Assembly (NCBI RefSeq): GCF_001758225.1
Contig: NZ_MAST01000002.1
Location: 1-64,000, forward strand
Direction of reading: 5' to 3'
From: Humibacillus sp. DSM 29435
Lineage (GTDB): Bacteria; Actinomycetota; Actinomycetes; Actinomycetales; Dermatophilaceae
Length of the DNA: 64,000 nucleotides
A program made the position numbers and the translations under genes. Position 1 is the stretch's first letter; the number at the start of each line of letters is the position of its first letter. The notes below the pieces were generated by a model. That model saw only the letters and a list, made by a program, of their open reading frames with translations, had not been told where the DNA came from and searched no databases. This document shows positions 12,321-20,887 of this stretch, piece by piece.

Positions 12321-12923
12321 TCAGACGGGCTCGAGGGCGGTGTGCGGCCCGTCCGGTAGGACCACCACGATGGCCTGGCCCGGGCGTACCTCGCCGCCGC
12401 ACGTCACGACGCCCATCACCCCTGCCTTGCGCACGACACGGGAACCGTCAAGGCGGTCGACTCCACCAGTCGCGGTCAGCGTCGGTTCCGCAGTCGACGG
12501 CACGCCATCGGCCCGCGCCACGACCACCTTGAGCAGACCCTTCTGGAAGTCGTCGATCTGTCGGCAGGGGTTGCGCAGGCCGGTCAAGCGCACCACCACC
12601 TCACCGAGGTGCAGCAGTGTGCCGACCGGAAGATCGAGCAGGGGCACGCCGTGAGTGGTGATGTTCTCGCCCAGGTCGCCCGGGCCGATCTGGTGGCCCC
12701 TCTCGGCCGCTTCCGCGAAGAGCTCGGCATGGATGAGATGGACCTGCCGCAGGTTCTGCTGGTTCGGGTCGCGGCGCACCCGTGAACGGTGCTGCACGAG
12801 CGTGCCGGCGTGGGCGTCACCGACCACGCCCAGGCTGGCCGCGAGGGTGATCGAGTCGCACGGCACCTTGCTGAAACGGTGCATGAGGTCGCGGCTGACG
12901 GAGAGGACGAGACCGGTCGGCAT
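12321..12923 (-). CDS. MOSC-domain protein
   Basis: A 200-residue protein that is essentially a single MOSC domain, as in YiiM-type proteins. Seen are the GDAHAGTLVQHR segment (family GDxHxG), QNLRQVHLIHAELF, the core GDLGENITTHGVPLLDLPVGTLLHLGEVVVRLTGLRNPC with its conserved cysteine, and a C-terminal strand pair. MOSC domains bind molybdenum cofactor or a metal-sulfur species and in YiiM-type proteins are linked to N-hydroxylated compound reduction. No molybdenum-cofactor genes are adjacent. It is transcribed in the same direction as the DUF1348 gene, 60 bp downstream of it. Confidence 0.85.
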   Translation of the reverse strand: MPTGLVLSVSRDLMHRFSKVPCDSITLAASLGVVGDAHAGTLVQHRSRVRRDPNQQNLRQVHLIHAELFAEAAERGHQIGPGDLGENITTHGVPLLDLPVGTLLHLGEVVVRLTGLRNPCRQIDDFQKGLLKVVVARADGVPSTAEPTLTATGGVDRLDGSRVVRKAGVMGVVTCGGEVRPGQAIVVVLPDGPHTALEPV

Positions 12924-12983
12924 CCGTCGATCATCCCAGTCGTTACCGTCGGCGGGCGACCAGGACGGCCCCGGCCGCGTCGA

Positions 12984-13454
12984 TCAGAGGCCCAGCTCGG
13001 TGAGGCCCTGGTGGTCGACGGGCCGCGGGCCCGGAGCGGGCCAGTGGTAGAGCCGCTCCGACTCCGAGATCTGCAGGTCGTTGATGCTGGCGTGCCGGAA
13101 CTGACAGCGGCCCAGCTCGTCGAACTGCCAGTTCTCGTTGCCGTAGGAGCGGTACCAGAGACCATCCAGACCCATCGACTCCGACGCGAAGCGTACGGCG
13201 ATGCGGTTGTCAACGAAGCCCCAGATCTCCTTGATCAGCCGGTAGTCCCGCTCCCGGTCCCACTTCTGGATCAGGAACGCGACGATCTCGTCCCTCCCCG
13301 TGACCCAGGTGGTGCGGTTGCGCCACCGGCTGTCTGGCGAGTAGGCGAGCGCCACGCGCTCGGGGTCCCTGGTGTTCCACAGGTCCTCGGCGGCCCGGAC
13401 CTTCGCGATGGCGTCCTCACGCGTGAACGGCGGGACGACAGGGGTGGCGGCCAT
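12984..13454 (-). CDS. DUF1348 / SnoaL-like (NTF2-fold) protein
   Basis: A 156-residue protein of the DUF1348 family, recognised by [48 protein letters not shown], and the C-terminal [21 protein letters not shown]. The family is annotated as nuclear-transport-factor-2-like with no proven reaction. ATG at 13454 is chosen because AAGGAGA lies 7 nt upstream; a further upstream frame start lacks such a site. It is probably co-transcribed with the MOSC gene. Its length is normal for the family. Confidence 0.85.
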   Translation of the reverse strand: MAATPVVPPFTREDAIAKVRAAEDLWNTRDPERVALAYSPDSRWRNRTTWVTGRDEIVAFLIQKWDRERDYRLIKEIWGFVDNRIAVRFASESMGLDGLWYRSYGNENWQFDELGRCQFRHASINDLQISESERLYHWPAPGPRPVDHQGLTELGL

Positions 13455-13578
13455 GACACATCTCCTTGCGCTGCAATGCCCCTGACCTCTCACGACCGTA
13501 TCCCGAATGGTGGCCCGCGGTCACGGTCTCGCGAGGGCCCGCCACCTGAGCCTGCTGACCTCCCCGACCGGCTGCCCC

Positions 13579-15558
13579 CTAGAAGGAGCCCCACACATCG
13601 GCGATGAGCGAGGTGGTGCCATGCGACCCGTTGTAGAGGGCGACCTTCCCGCCCGCCCCGACCGGCACGATGACCAAATTCGGCACCGTCTGAGCCTTCA
13701 CGAAGTTCAGGTTCGAGACCGTTGGGCGGGTGGCCCCCTCGCCGTACACCGTCAGGTACCCGGCGCTTGTGGGGTCGGTGACCGTCACGTTCAACACCAC
13801 CGCGGAGACCCCGGATGCCGGAACCCCACCACGGCCGGTGACCTGAAGGTGCACCGTTCCCCCGGGGGCGACCGCGGCCTTGGCTGCACCGACTCCGCTG
13901 CGGGTGTCCAACAACCGCGACGGGTTGAGCGGCAGAAAACCGCCCGGCGCCGTGACCGTGGGGGTACCGGCGACGTAGTAGCCGGAGACGTCGGCGATGA
14001 GCTGGGCGGTGCCACGCGACCCGTTGTAGAGAGCAACCTTCCCGCCCGCCCCGACCGGCACGATGACCAGGTTCGCCACCGTCTGAGCCTTCACGAAGTT
14101 CAGGTTCGAAACCGTTGGGCGAGTGGCGCCCTCGGCGAACGCGGTCACGTACCCAGAGGCGGTCGGCGCGGTGGCCGTCACGTTCAACACCACCGCAGAG
14201 ACCCCGGATGCCGGAACCCCACCACGACCGGTGACCTGAAGATGCACCGTTCCCCCGGGAGCGACCGCGGCCCTGGCCGCGCCGACCCCAATGCGGGTGT
14301 CCAACAACCGCGACGGGCTCAGCGGTCCGAGGGCTCCCGCCACCATCGGGCTGTTGACGATCGCGTAGCCGGAGACGTCGGCGATGAGGTGGGCGGTGCC
14401 ACGCGACCCGTTGTAGAGAGCAACCTTCCCGCCCGCCCCGACGGGCACGATGACCAGGTTCGCCACCGTCTGAGCCTTCACGAAGTTGAGGTTCGAAACC
14501 GTTGGGCGAGTGGCCCCCTCGCCATACGCGGTCACGTACCCCGAGGCAGTGGGCGCGGTGGCCGTCACGTTCAACACCACCGCAGAGACCCCGGATGCCG
14601 GAACCCCACCACGACCGGTGACCTGAAGATGCACCGTTCCCCCGGGAGCGACCGCGGCCTTGGCTGCACCGACTCCGCTGCGGGTGTCCAACAACCGCGA
14701 CGGGCTCAGCGGCAGGAAGCCACCCGGCGCCGTGACGTCGAGCTGGTTGCGGTCGACGTCCAACGTCTGCCCACCGTAGGACTCCGCCGCTCCGCCGCGG
14801 TACTGCTTGATGCGGCGGTGCACCCAGTACGTGTCGGGAATCGCGGCATCCGACACTGTGGCGAGGCCGTCGTAGCGCGCGAACCACAGGTAGTCGGGAC
14901 GCACGTAGGCCGTGGAGTTGTAGGCCGCCACCTGGTCGCGGACACCAGACCCGAGGCTGCTGTAGAAGCCGGAGAAGAAACCGAGGGCGTGCAGCCGTTG
15001 CGTCCAATGGCTTTGGAACGTCAGCACCGCGGTCGTGCACGCCGGGTCGGTGGTGCTGTACGCCTCGATGTCGTTGTAGATCGTGCTACCGGTCGACAGA
15101 CCGAGCGCCCGCGCCCGCACGACAGCGTCGTTGGCTGCTGACGTTCCCAAAGAGGCGGCGTTCGTCGCGGAGAACCGGATCGGTTTGGTCGAGGTCGTGC
15201 AGTAGGGCTGCGGGCCGAGGTAGATCGGGAGCAGATGCCACCCTGCGGACTGCTGGGTGCTCACCCACTGCGGCGTCAGGTTGGCCTGCACCGTGTCGTA
15301 ACGGTTGTCGCCACCGATGTAGATGCCGACGGCACGGTACGGCGAACTGGCCCGCCAGGCGGTCATCAACGATTGGGCGGGCGCGGTGTAGTGGTCGAAC
15401 CCTCCACCGGCATAGCTGCCGGGCGAAAGGCTGCTCGCCGCGGCCGCGGTACCGGCAGCTGAGCTGGCGAGAGTCGCGACCGCCAGAAGGCCGGCCATCG
15501 TCGATGCCAGCCACGCTCGACGCCTGGAACCGGTTCGGACCCATCGTTCAACCTTCAT
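13579..15558 (-). CDS. Secreted DUF1906 glycoside-hydrolase-like protein with three C-terminal repeats
   Basis: A 659-residue exported protein. Residues 1-42 form a signal peptide (RRRAWLASTMAGLLAVATLAS then A-rich cleavage zone, possibly Tat-like RR). Residues about 45-275 match the DUF1906 (Rv2525c-type) glycoside-hydrolase-like domain: SYAGGGFDHYTAP, AVGIYIGG, WHLLPIYLGPQ, STIYNDIEAYS, and QYRGG. Three repeats of about 129-131 residues follow, each opening with PSRLLDTR and containing GRGGVPASGVSAVVLNVT, TVSNLNFVKAQTV and KVALYNGS. ATG at 15558 is preceded by GGAG. The repeats are almost identical, implying recent duplication or gene conversion. Rv2525c-like domains are thought to act at peptidoglycan or cell wall; the repeat probably mediates surface attachment. 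No enzyme activity is proven by sequence alone. Confidence 0.82.
   Translation of the reverse strand: MKVERWVRTGSRRRAWLASTMAGLLAVATLASSAAGTAAAASSLSPGSYAGGGFDHYTAPAQSLMTAWRASSPYRAVGIYIGGDNRYDTVQANLTPQWVSTQQSAGWHLLPIYLGPQPYCTTSTKPIRFSATNAASLGTSAANDAVVRARALGLSTGSTIYNDIEAYSTTDPACTTAVLTFQSHWTQRLHALGFFSGFYSSLGSGVRDQVAAYNSTAYVRPDYLWFARYDGLATVSDAAIPDTYWVHRRIKQYRGGAAESYGGQTLDVDRNQLDVTAPGGFLPLSPSRLLDTRSGVGAAKAAVAPGGTVHLQVTGRGGVPASGVSAVVLNVTATAPTASGYVTAYGEGATRPTVSNLNFVKAQTVANLVIVPVGAGGKVALYNGSRGTAHLIADVSGYAIVNSPMVAGALGPLSPSRLLDTRIGVGAARAAVAPGGTVHLQVTGRGGVPASGVSAVVLNVTATAPTASGYVTAFAEGATRPTVSNLNFVKAQTVANLVIVPVGAGGKVALYNGSRGTAQLIADVSGYYVAGTPTVTAPGGFLPLNPSRLLDTRSGVGAAKAAVAPGGTVHLQVTGRGGVPASGVSAVVLNVTVTDPTSAGYLTVYGEGATRPTVSNLNFVKAQTVPNLVIVPVGAGGKVALYNGSHGTTSLIADVWGSF
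13598..14710 (-). repeat. Three tandem in-frame DNA repeats (period 393 and 387 bp)
   Basis: The word TCGGCGATGA recurs at 13598, 13991 and 14378, giving unit lengths of 393 and 387 bp (131 and 129 codons). Units 2 and 3 look nearly identical at the DNA level over most of their length, including silent positions; unit 1 is slightly more diverged. The variable spacer between units (YYVAGTPTV versus YAIVNSPMV) is where the length differs. Recent duplication or ongoing gene conversion is the likely cause. Confidence 0.9.
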
Positions 15559-15654
15559 GGCCACTCCACTTTCGCCGCCCTGACGCGCCCAGGTAGTGCC
15601 TGCAGTGCACCACCGAAGCCGCTGTCGGCACAAGCGAGGCGACGGCGGTCGGCG

Positions 15655-16551
15655 CTAGTCGCCCGCGGCGTACTTGGCGCGCTTGACCACCTTCGGGTCA
15701 GGGGCGAACACGACCTCGGGGTCTCTACCCTCGTAGTCGAACTGGTTCAGGAAGGCGCGCAGGGCGTTGACGCGGGCCCGCTTCTTGTCGTTGCTCTTCA
15801 CGGTCATCCACGGCGCGTACCGCTTGTCGGTGCGCTCGAACATCGCCTCCTTGGCCGCCGTGTAGGCCTCCCACCGGTCGAGGCTCTCCAGGTCCATCGG
15901 TGAGAGCTTCCAGCGCCTGACGGGATCGATCTGGCGGATGGCGAACCGCGTGCGCTGCTCGTCCTGGGTCACCGAGAACCACAGCTTCGTCACCGTCGTG
16001 CCTGACTCGACGAGCATCCGCTCGAAGATCGGCGCCTGGCCCGTGAAGACCTCGTACTCCTCGTCGGTGCAGAAGCCCATCACCCGCTCCACCCCGCTGC
16101 GGTTGTACCAGGACCGGTCGAACATGACGATCTCGCCGGAGGTGGGGAGGTGGTCGACGTAGCGCTGGAAGTACCACTGCCCGCTCTCCGTCGAGGTCGG
16201 CTTGGTCAGGGCCACGACGCGAGCAGCACGGGGGTTGAGGTGCTCCATGAACCGCTTGATCGCCCCGCCCTTGCCTGCGGCGTCGCGGCCCTCGAAGATG
16301 ACCACGTGCTTGGCGCCGGTGTCCATCGACCAGTACTGAAACTTCAGCAGCTCGATCTGTAGCAGGTACTTCTCGACCTCGTAGCTGTTGCGCGACATCA
16401 GCTCGTCGTAGGGGTACTGGTCGCGCCACGTCTCGACGGCCTTGCCGTCGGGAGCGATGAGGATGGGGTCATCGCCGTGATCGTCACGCACGGTGTACCC
16501 CTCGACGCGCAGCTGATCGATGTAGGCACGCAGGTTCATCTTCTGGGGCAT
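15655..16551 (-). CDS. ppk2: Polyphosphate kinase 2 family protein
   Basis: A 298-residue PPK2 enzyme. It transfers phosphate between polyphosphate and nucleoside mono- or diphosphates in the cytosol. The Walker A motif GRDAAGKGG is at about residues 88-96, the Walker B-like VMFDRSWYNRSGVERVMGFC follows, and the lid region contains FSVTQDEQRTRFAIRQIDPVRRWKLSPMDLES with its arginines. Length and the DRSWYNRSGVERVM segment are typical of the single-domain class. It differs clearly from the frameshifted PPK2 at 52569-53433, which has the [11 protein letters not shown] variant, so the two are of different subclasses. Whether ADP, GDP or AMP is the preferred acceptor is not decidable here. Confidence 0.93.
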   Translation of the reverse strand: MPQKMNLRAYIDQLRVEGYTVRDDHGDDPILIAPDGKAVETWRDQYPYDELMSRNSYEVEKYLLQIELLKFQYWSMDTGAKHVVIFEGRDAAGKGGAIKRFMEHLNPRAARVVALTKPTSTESGQWYFQRYVDHLPTSGEIVMFDRSWYNRSGVERVMGFCTDEEYEVFTGQAPIFERMLVESGTTVTKLWFSVTQDEQRTRFAIRQIDPVRRWKLSPMDLESLDRWEAYTAAKEAMFERTDKRYAPWMTVKSNDKKRARVNALRAFLNQFDYEGRDPEVVFAPDPKVVKRAKYAAGD

Positions 16552-16656
16552 GGCCCCATCCCATCGTGTCGGCGTGGTTTGTGCCAGCGATTGACCAGGT
16601 TCACAACAGACTTCATGCCTCTGCTGCCGGTCGCGCTCGCGACCGACGCTGCAGCC

Positions 16657-16926
16657 CTAGGCCGGCGGAGACTCACGGTGCTGCGCGGCGATCGGGTAGC
16701 CCTGCGGCCGATCAGCGCCCGACGAACGCAGCTCGTGCACTGCCATGGCCGTCGCGTTCGCCTCCGTCTGCTCTGCACTGTGCTGGTCGAGCATCTCCGC
16801 GGGCACGAGGGCGACCAGCGGCTTGCCGTGTCGGGTCAAGACGATGCGTTCCTTGCCGAACCCGACCCGGTTGACCAGCTCAGAGAACTGCGACCTCGCC
16901 TCGGTCACCGGGATCTCTTCATTCAT
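16657..16926 (-). CDS. Phd/YefM-type antitoxin without adjacent toxin
   Basis: An 89-residue protein starting MNEEIPVTEARSQFSELVNRV, followed by ERIVLTRHGKPLVALVPAEML, the standard Phd/YefM DNA-binding and dimerisation domain. The C-terminal tail after residue 50 (toxin-binding part) is of low complexity. No RelE, YoeB or Doc toxin gene follows: the next gene on this strand is PPK2 after a 105-bp gap. It is divergent from an MFS exporter with only 57 bp between start codons. Family members repress their own promoter, so here it may have been co-opted as a local repressor. An upstream ATG at 17031 would run into the MFS gene and is not used. Confidence 0.75.
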   Translation of the reverse strand: MNEEIPVTEARSQFSELVNRVGFGKERIVLTRHGKPLVALVPAEMLDQHSAEQTEANATAMAVHELRSSGADRPQGYPIAAQHRESPPA

Positions 16927-16933
16927 GCCCCTA

Positions 16934-16969
16934 GCGTACGCTCTGTTGAATTCGTACAGAACGTACGTT
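16934..16969. promoter_or_regulatory. Clustered CGTAC sites in the antitoxin/MFS divergent promoter
   Basis: Within the 57 bp between the two start codons lie GCGTACGC (16934-16941), TCGTACA (16952-16958) and the palindrome AACGTACGTT (16960-16969), so CGTAC recurs three times in about 36 bp. Phd/YefM operators are typically short palindromes repeated at the promoter. Binding by the adjacent antitoxin is inferred from spacing and symmetry. Confidence 0.45.
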
Positions 16970-16983
16970 ACGAAAGGTGGAAG

Positions 16984-18222
16984 ATGGATGCCGCCCAGCA
17001 CGAACCGGCCGACGCAGTGCCCCTGAGCCACAACGCTGACTTCATCCGACTCTGGACCGGCGGGACGGCATCCGGGCTGGGCGCCACCATGACGAGCCTG
17101 GCCTACCCCCTACTCGCCCTGAGTGTCACCACCTCAACGGGTCTGGCCGGCCTGCTCGGCGTCGTCGCCCTCACCGCCGGAACCGTGACCCGTCTCCCCG
17201 CCGGCGCCCTCATCGACCGGGCTCCGCTGCGACCGGTGTTGGTCGGGGCCGACCTCGTGCGGATCCTCACGACCTCGGCGCTGGTGGCCAGCGTGCTCAC
17301 CGGTCACCTGACGCTGTGGCAGCTGCTCGTCGTAGCCGGGCTGAACGCGTCGGCCGGCGCCGTCAGTGACATCGCGCACTCGGTCGCCCTGCGCCACGTC
17401 GTCGCCGCGGCCCAGCTGCCCCGGGCGTTCGCCGCGAACGAAGGTCGAGGTCACGCGATCAGCCTGCTCGGCCAGCCGGTCGGTGGCCTGCTCTACGCAG
17501 TCACCCCCGCCCTGCCGCTGGTCGCCGACCTCGCCTCCTTCGGCGTCAGCGCCACCTTGTCCGCCGGCATCCGACGATCGCTGCGGCCCACCCCGAACGA
17601 CGGCCCGCGGCCACCAGTTCGTCAGGATCTGCTGACCGGCCTTCGGATCCTCTGGGCGGAGCCGTTCCTGCGGTCCACCCTGCTCGCCGCCGCAGCTTTC
17701 CAGCTCGTGTTCGCCGCCACCGTCTTCGCGCTCATCGCCACCCTGACCAGTGCAGGACACTCTGCGACCAGCCTGGGTGCCCTGTTCGCCGTCGCCGCCG
17801 TGGGCGGCCTCCTCGGCGCCGTCGCGGCCCCGGCCCTTCAGGCGAACCTGTCACTCACCACGATCGTGGTGGTCATGGGCTGGACGGCCGTCGCGGCCTT
17901 CACCCTCATCGGATGGGTCCAGCAACCGTTGCTCGCAGGGGCGCTCCTCGGTTGTATCTACTTCACGGCCACCCCCGCCAACGCCGTGCTGATGGCCACT
18001 CAGACGAACCGCACCCCCGCCCATCGACAAGGACGCGTCATGGCTGCTGCCCTGTTGATCGTCGGCCTGGCCGCACCCCTCGGCCCGCCCAGCAGCGGCA
18101 TCCTTCTCGACGCTGCCGGCCCCCGCACCACGTTCGGCATCCTCGCCGCCCTCACCGCGGTCGTCACCATCGCGGTGCACCTCAACCAGCCGATGCGTAC
18201 GGTCGGCGGCATCGACGGGTAG
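16984..18222 (+). CDS. MFS transporter (EntS/MFS_3-like exporter)
   Basis: A 412-residue integral membrane protein with about 12 hydrophobic helices. The N-terminus NADFIRLWTGGTASGLGATMTSLAYPLLAL and the helix 2-3 loop GVVALTAGTVTRLPAGALIDRAPLRPVLVGADLVR are typical of the MFS_3/enterobactin-exporter-like branch. The second half begins near LRSTLLAAAAFQLVF. GGTGG precedes the ATG at 16984. Substrate is unknown; family members export siderophores, macrolides or other small molecules. No biosynthetic neighbours are present. Control by the divergent Phd-like protein is possible. Confidence 0.82.
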   Translation: MDAAQHEPADAVPLSHNADFIRLWTGGTASGLGATMTSLAYPLLALSVTTSTGLAGLLGVVALTAGTVTRLPAGALIDRAPLRPVLVGADLVRILTTSALVASVLTGHLTLWQLLVVAGLNASAGAVSDIAHSVALRHVVAAAQLPRAFAANEGRGHAISLLGQPVGGLLYAVTPALPLVADLASFGVSATLSAGIRRSLRPTPNDGPRPPVRQDLLTGLRILWAEPFLRSTLLAAAAFQLVFAATVFALIATLTSAGHSATSLGALFAVAAVGGLLGAVAAPALQANLSLTTIVVVMGWTAVAAFTLIGWVQQPLLAGALLGCIYFTATPANAVLMATQTNRTPAHRQGRVMAAALLIVGLAAPLGPPSSGILLDAAGPRTTFGILAALTAVVTIAVHLNQPMRTVGGIDG

Positions 18223-18326
18223 CGGCAGCGAGGCCAACTCCGTGCTGCTCGAGCACGACACTCTCGACGGGTGGGGTCACCCGGGTGCAGGCGGAGTGCG
18301 CCACCCGGCCCAACCCGGACTCCGAG

Positions 18327-19529
18327 TCAGGCAGTTGACCAGGTCTTGAGCCAGATGGCATGGGCCGAGTCGCGAAGCAACGCCAAGGTGGCGTCGCTCG
18401 GCGCCAGATCGGTGTGGGTGATGACGTAGCCGTACTCGCCTCGGGTGGAGAGCGTCTGACCGACGACGTTGGCACCGGAGTCGGCCAGCAGCTGGTTGAT
18501 CGAGGCAAGCACCCCCGGCACGTTGTGGTGCAGGAAGGCCATCTGGAACGTCTCGGTGGTCGGCGGCGGAACAACCCCGGGAAGGTTGACCGACAGCGCC
18601 GTGGCCCCCGTGTTGACGAAGGCCCGGAACTTGCCAGCGACGAAGGAGCCGATCTCTCTTTGCGCCTCCTGGGTCGACCCGCCGACGTGCGGCGTGAGAA
18701 TGACGTTGTCGAGGCCACGCAGGGGCGACTCGAACGAGTCACCTTGAGCCTTCGGCTCGCTCGGGAAAACGTCGATCGCCGCGCCAGACAGGTGGCCGGA
18801 GAGGATGTGCTCGCGTAGCGCCAGATCGTCGACAACCATGCCGCGCGATGCGTTGATGAACGCGGCGCCCTGCTTCATGACCGCGAACTGCTCGGCCCCG
18901 AACAGGCCTGCGTTACCGGGTCGCCCGTCGACGTGCAGGCTGACGATGTCGGCCTGCTCGAGCAGCTCGTCCAGCGACCCGACCGGGCGGGCGTTGCCGT
19001 GAGCGAGCCGGTCGGCGGTGTCGTAGAAGATGACGTGCAGGCCGATCGACTCGGCCACGTTCGACAGCTGCGTGCCGATGTTGCCGTAGCCGACGATGCC
19101 GAGGGTTCGGCCGCGCACCTCGTGGCTGCCGTTGGCCGACTTGTCCCAGATGCCGTCGTGCATGCGTTGGGTCTTCTCGGGCAGCCGGCGGGCCAGGGCG
19201 ATCAGCTCGCACAGCACGATCTCGACCACGCTGCGGGTGTTGGAGAAGGGTGCGTTGAAGACGGCCACGCCGTGGACGGCGGCTGCGTCGAGGTCGACCT
19301 GGTTCGTGCCGATGCAGAAGCAGCCCACGCCCACGAGGTCCTCCCCCGCGGCCAGCACCCGTTCGGTGACCTTGGTGTTCGAACGGATGCCGAGGAGCCC
19401 CACCCCCGGCAGAGCGCCGATCAGCTCGTCCTCGCTCATCGAGGCGGTTCGGACGTCAACCTCCCAGCCGATGGCGCGCAGCACCTCGGCGGCGACCGGG
19501 TGGATGTTCTCCAGCAGTAAGACCTTCAC
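18327..19529 (-). CDS. serA: D-3-phosphoglycerate dehydrogenase
   Basis: A 400-residue NAD-dependent dehydrogenase for the first step of serine synthesis. Seen are the substrate-domain signature GVGCFCIGTNQVDLDAAA followed by FNAPFSNTRSVVEIVL, the Rossmann glycines GIVGYGNIGTQLSNVAE, INASRG (catalytic Arg), FPSEP (Glu) and LTPHVGGSTQEAQ (His), and a C-terminal ACT domain (HHNVPGVLASINQLLADSGANV). This is the ~400-residue, E. coli-like form with ACT only, not the ~530-residue mycobacterial form with an ASB domain, which is notable in an actinobacterial background. ACT suggests serine feedback inhibition. It is a single gene, convergent with the MFS transporter. Confidence 0.95.
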   Translation of the reverse strand: MKVLLLENIHPVAAEVLRAIGWEVDVRTASMSEDELIGALPGVGLLGIRSNTKVTERVLAAGEDLVGVGCFCIGTNQVDLDAAAVHGVAVFNAPFSNTRSVVEIVLCELIALARRLPEKTQRMHDGIWDKSANGSHEVRGRTLGIVGYGNIGTQLSNVAESIGLHVIFYDTADRLAHGNARPVGSLDELLEQADIVSLHVDGRPGNAGLFGAEQFAVMKQGAAFINASRGMVVDDLALREHILSGHLSGAAIDVFPSEPKAQGDSFESPLRGLDNVILTPHVGGSTQEAQREIGSFVAGKFRAFVNTGATALSVNLPGVVPPPTTETFQMAFLHHNVPGVLASINQLLADSGANVVGQTLSTRGEYGYVITHTDLAPSDATLALLRDSAHAIWLKTWSTA

Positions 19530-19718
19530 TCGCGGGACCGTATCGCACCAACACGAGAGGTGCTGATCCGGATGCCGGCTCGCCTACCCATCCCCCACCC
19601 ACGGTGCACGACAGCGCCGAACGTTCGAAGGCGTGTCGTTCTCGACGTGCGGAGAACTGGACGCGACCGGGCCGTCGTCGTAAGTTCCTGACGACCCCTC
19701 AAGGTCCCAGTCGCCCGC

Positions 19719-20750
19719 ATGCTCCAGCGTCTACCCTCTCCCCTCGATCGAAAGACCCCTGTGCCGGCTCAGCGCGTCACCATCTATCAGGTCGCCGAGC
19801 GAGCCGGCGTGAGCATTTCGACGGTCTCGAACGCGCTCAACAAGCCTGACCGGGTCAGTGACTCGACCCGCCAGAAGGTCCTGTCGGCCGCAGACGAACT
19901 CGGTTTCGTGCCAAGCGCGGAGGCCGTCGGGCACGCACGTCGTGGCAGTGGACGCATCGGGGTGATGGCGCCCTTCACGAGCTACAGCTCGTATCTTCGT
20001 CGGCTGTCCGGCGTCTTGGGTGCGGCTGCGGCGGCGGACGTCGACGTCGTCGTCTTTGATCACGAGTCGGCGGCCCAGTCCACTTCGCCTGTGCTGGCGA
20101 GCCTCCCGGTACACGGACGACTGGACGGCCTGATCGTGATGGGTCTGGAAATCGAAAGCAGTATCGCCGACCGGTTGCACCGGCGAGGGTTGCCGACGGT
20201 GGTTGTCGATGCGGCGAGCGACCTCTTCTGCCGCGTGGGCGTCGATGATGTCGACAGTGGCCGCCTGCCCGGTGCGCATCTCGTCGGGGGCGGACACCGA
20301 CGCTTCGGCTATCTGATGGAGGAGCAGCTGGCCCCGTATGAGTCCCAAGCCGTCAAGCGACTGGCGGGCTTTCGTGAGGCCGTGACCTCCTTCCTCGAGC
20401 AGGAGCTGGTCGTGATGAGCTGCCGCAACTCGATCCCGGCCGCCCGTTCCGCTGCGCGGGAGATGCTGTCGTCTCCGCAACGACCCACCGCGATCATGGC
20501 CCATCACGACCAGCTTGCCATCGGGGTTCTGCTGGCGTGCCGAGACCTCGGCTTGAGCGTGCCGGGCGAGGTCGCCGTCGTCGGCTGCGACGACGGGGAG
20601 GCCGCCATAGCCGCCGATCTGACGACGGTCCACCAACCTTTCGAGGAGTCTGGCCAGGTGGCCTTCGCCGTGCTTCGCGCTCAGCGAGAAGGATCGCTGC
20701 GGTCGACCGTCGAGCTCGAGCTGCGTCTCAGCCAGCGCTCGACCACCTGA
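19719..20750 (+). CDS. LacI-family transcriptional regulator
   Basis: A 343-residue repressor: an N-terminal helix-turn-helix (TIYQVAERAGVSISTVSNALNKPDRVSDSTRQKVLSAADELGFVPS) followed by a periplasmic-binding-protein-like effector domain (RIGVMAPFTSYSSY, LDGLIVMGLEI, TAIMAHHDQLAIGVLLACRDLGLSVPGEVAVVGCDD). A GTG at 19761 (VPAQRVTIYQ) is an equally good start, because the first 14 residues are not conserved in the family. It lies directly upstream of and collinear with an esterase-sugar ABC operon, and a classic LacI-type palindrome lies between them at 20790. It most likely represses that operon until a sugar ligand binds. Confidence 0.9.
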   Translation: MLQRLPSPLDRKTPVPAQRVTIYQVAERAGVSISTVSNALNKPDRVSDSTRQKVLSAADELGFVPSAEAVGHARRGSGRIGVMAPFTSYSSYLRRLSGVLGAAAAADVDVVVFDHESAAQSTSPVLASLPVHGRLDGLIVMGLEIESSIADRLHRRGLPTVVVDAASDLFCRVGVDDVDSGRLPGAHLVGGGHRRFGYLMEEQLAPYESQAVKRLAGFREAVTSFLEQELVVMSCRNSIPAARSAAREMLSSPQRPTAIMAHHDQLAIGVLLACRDLGLSVPGEVAVVGCDDGEAAIAADLTTVHQPFEESGQVAFAVLRAQREGSLRSTVELELRLSQRSTT

Positions 20751-20789
20751 ACTCGGGCCGCGAAAGAGCCGGTTGGCTGCGGCATCCGT

Positions 20790-20801
20790 AAAAGTGCTTT
20801 T
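20790..20801. promoter_or_regulatory. LacI-type operator AAAAGTGCTTTT upstream of the esterase-ABC operon
   Basis: Arms AAAAG and CTTTT flank a central TG; LacI/GalR-family operators have this symmetric A-rich/T-rich shape around a central CG step. A TTGACA hexamer lies at 20812-20817, immediately after it, though no convincing -10 box follows (TTGGCT at 20835). The site is 98 bp before the chosen esterase start. Control by the LacI protein encoded just upstream is inferred. Confidence 0.55.
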
Positions 20802-20887
20802 GTGAAATCACTTGACAAGACTCTGTTGTCGGGGTTGGCTTCCCAGGAATGTGGCGTTGCGTCCTGACCGAAACGGGAGTGTGTGCA

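Noticed and set aside
13507-15141. A 544-codon plus-strand frame opposite the DUF1906 protein.
   Set aside because: It mirrors the three coding repeats on the minus strand; its product is Arg/His/Gly-rich with no recognisable domain, and the minus frame has signal peptide and family motifs.
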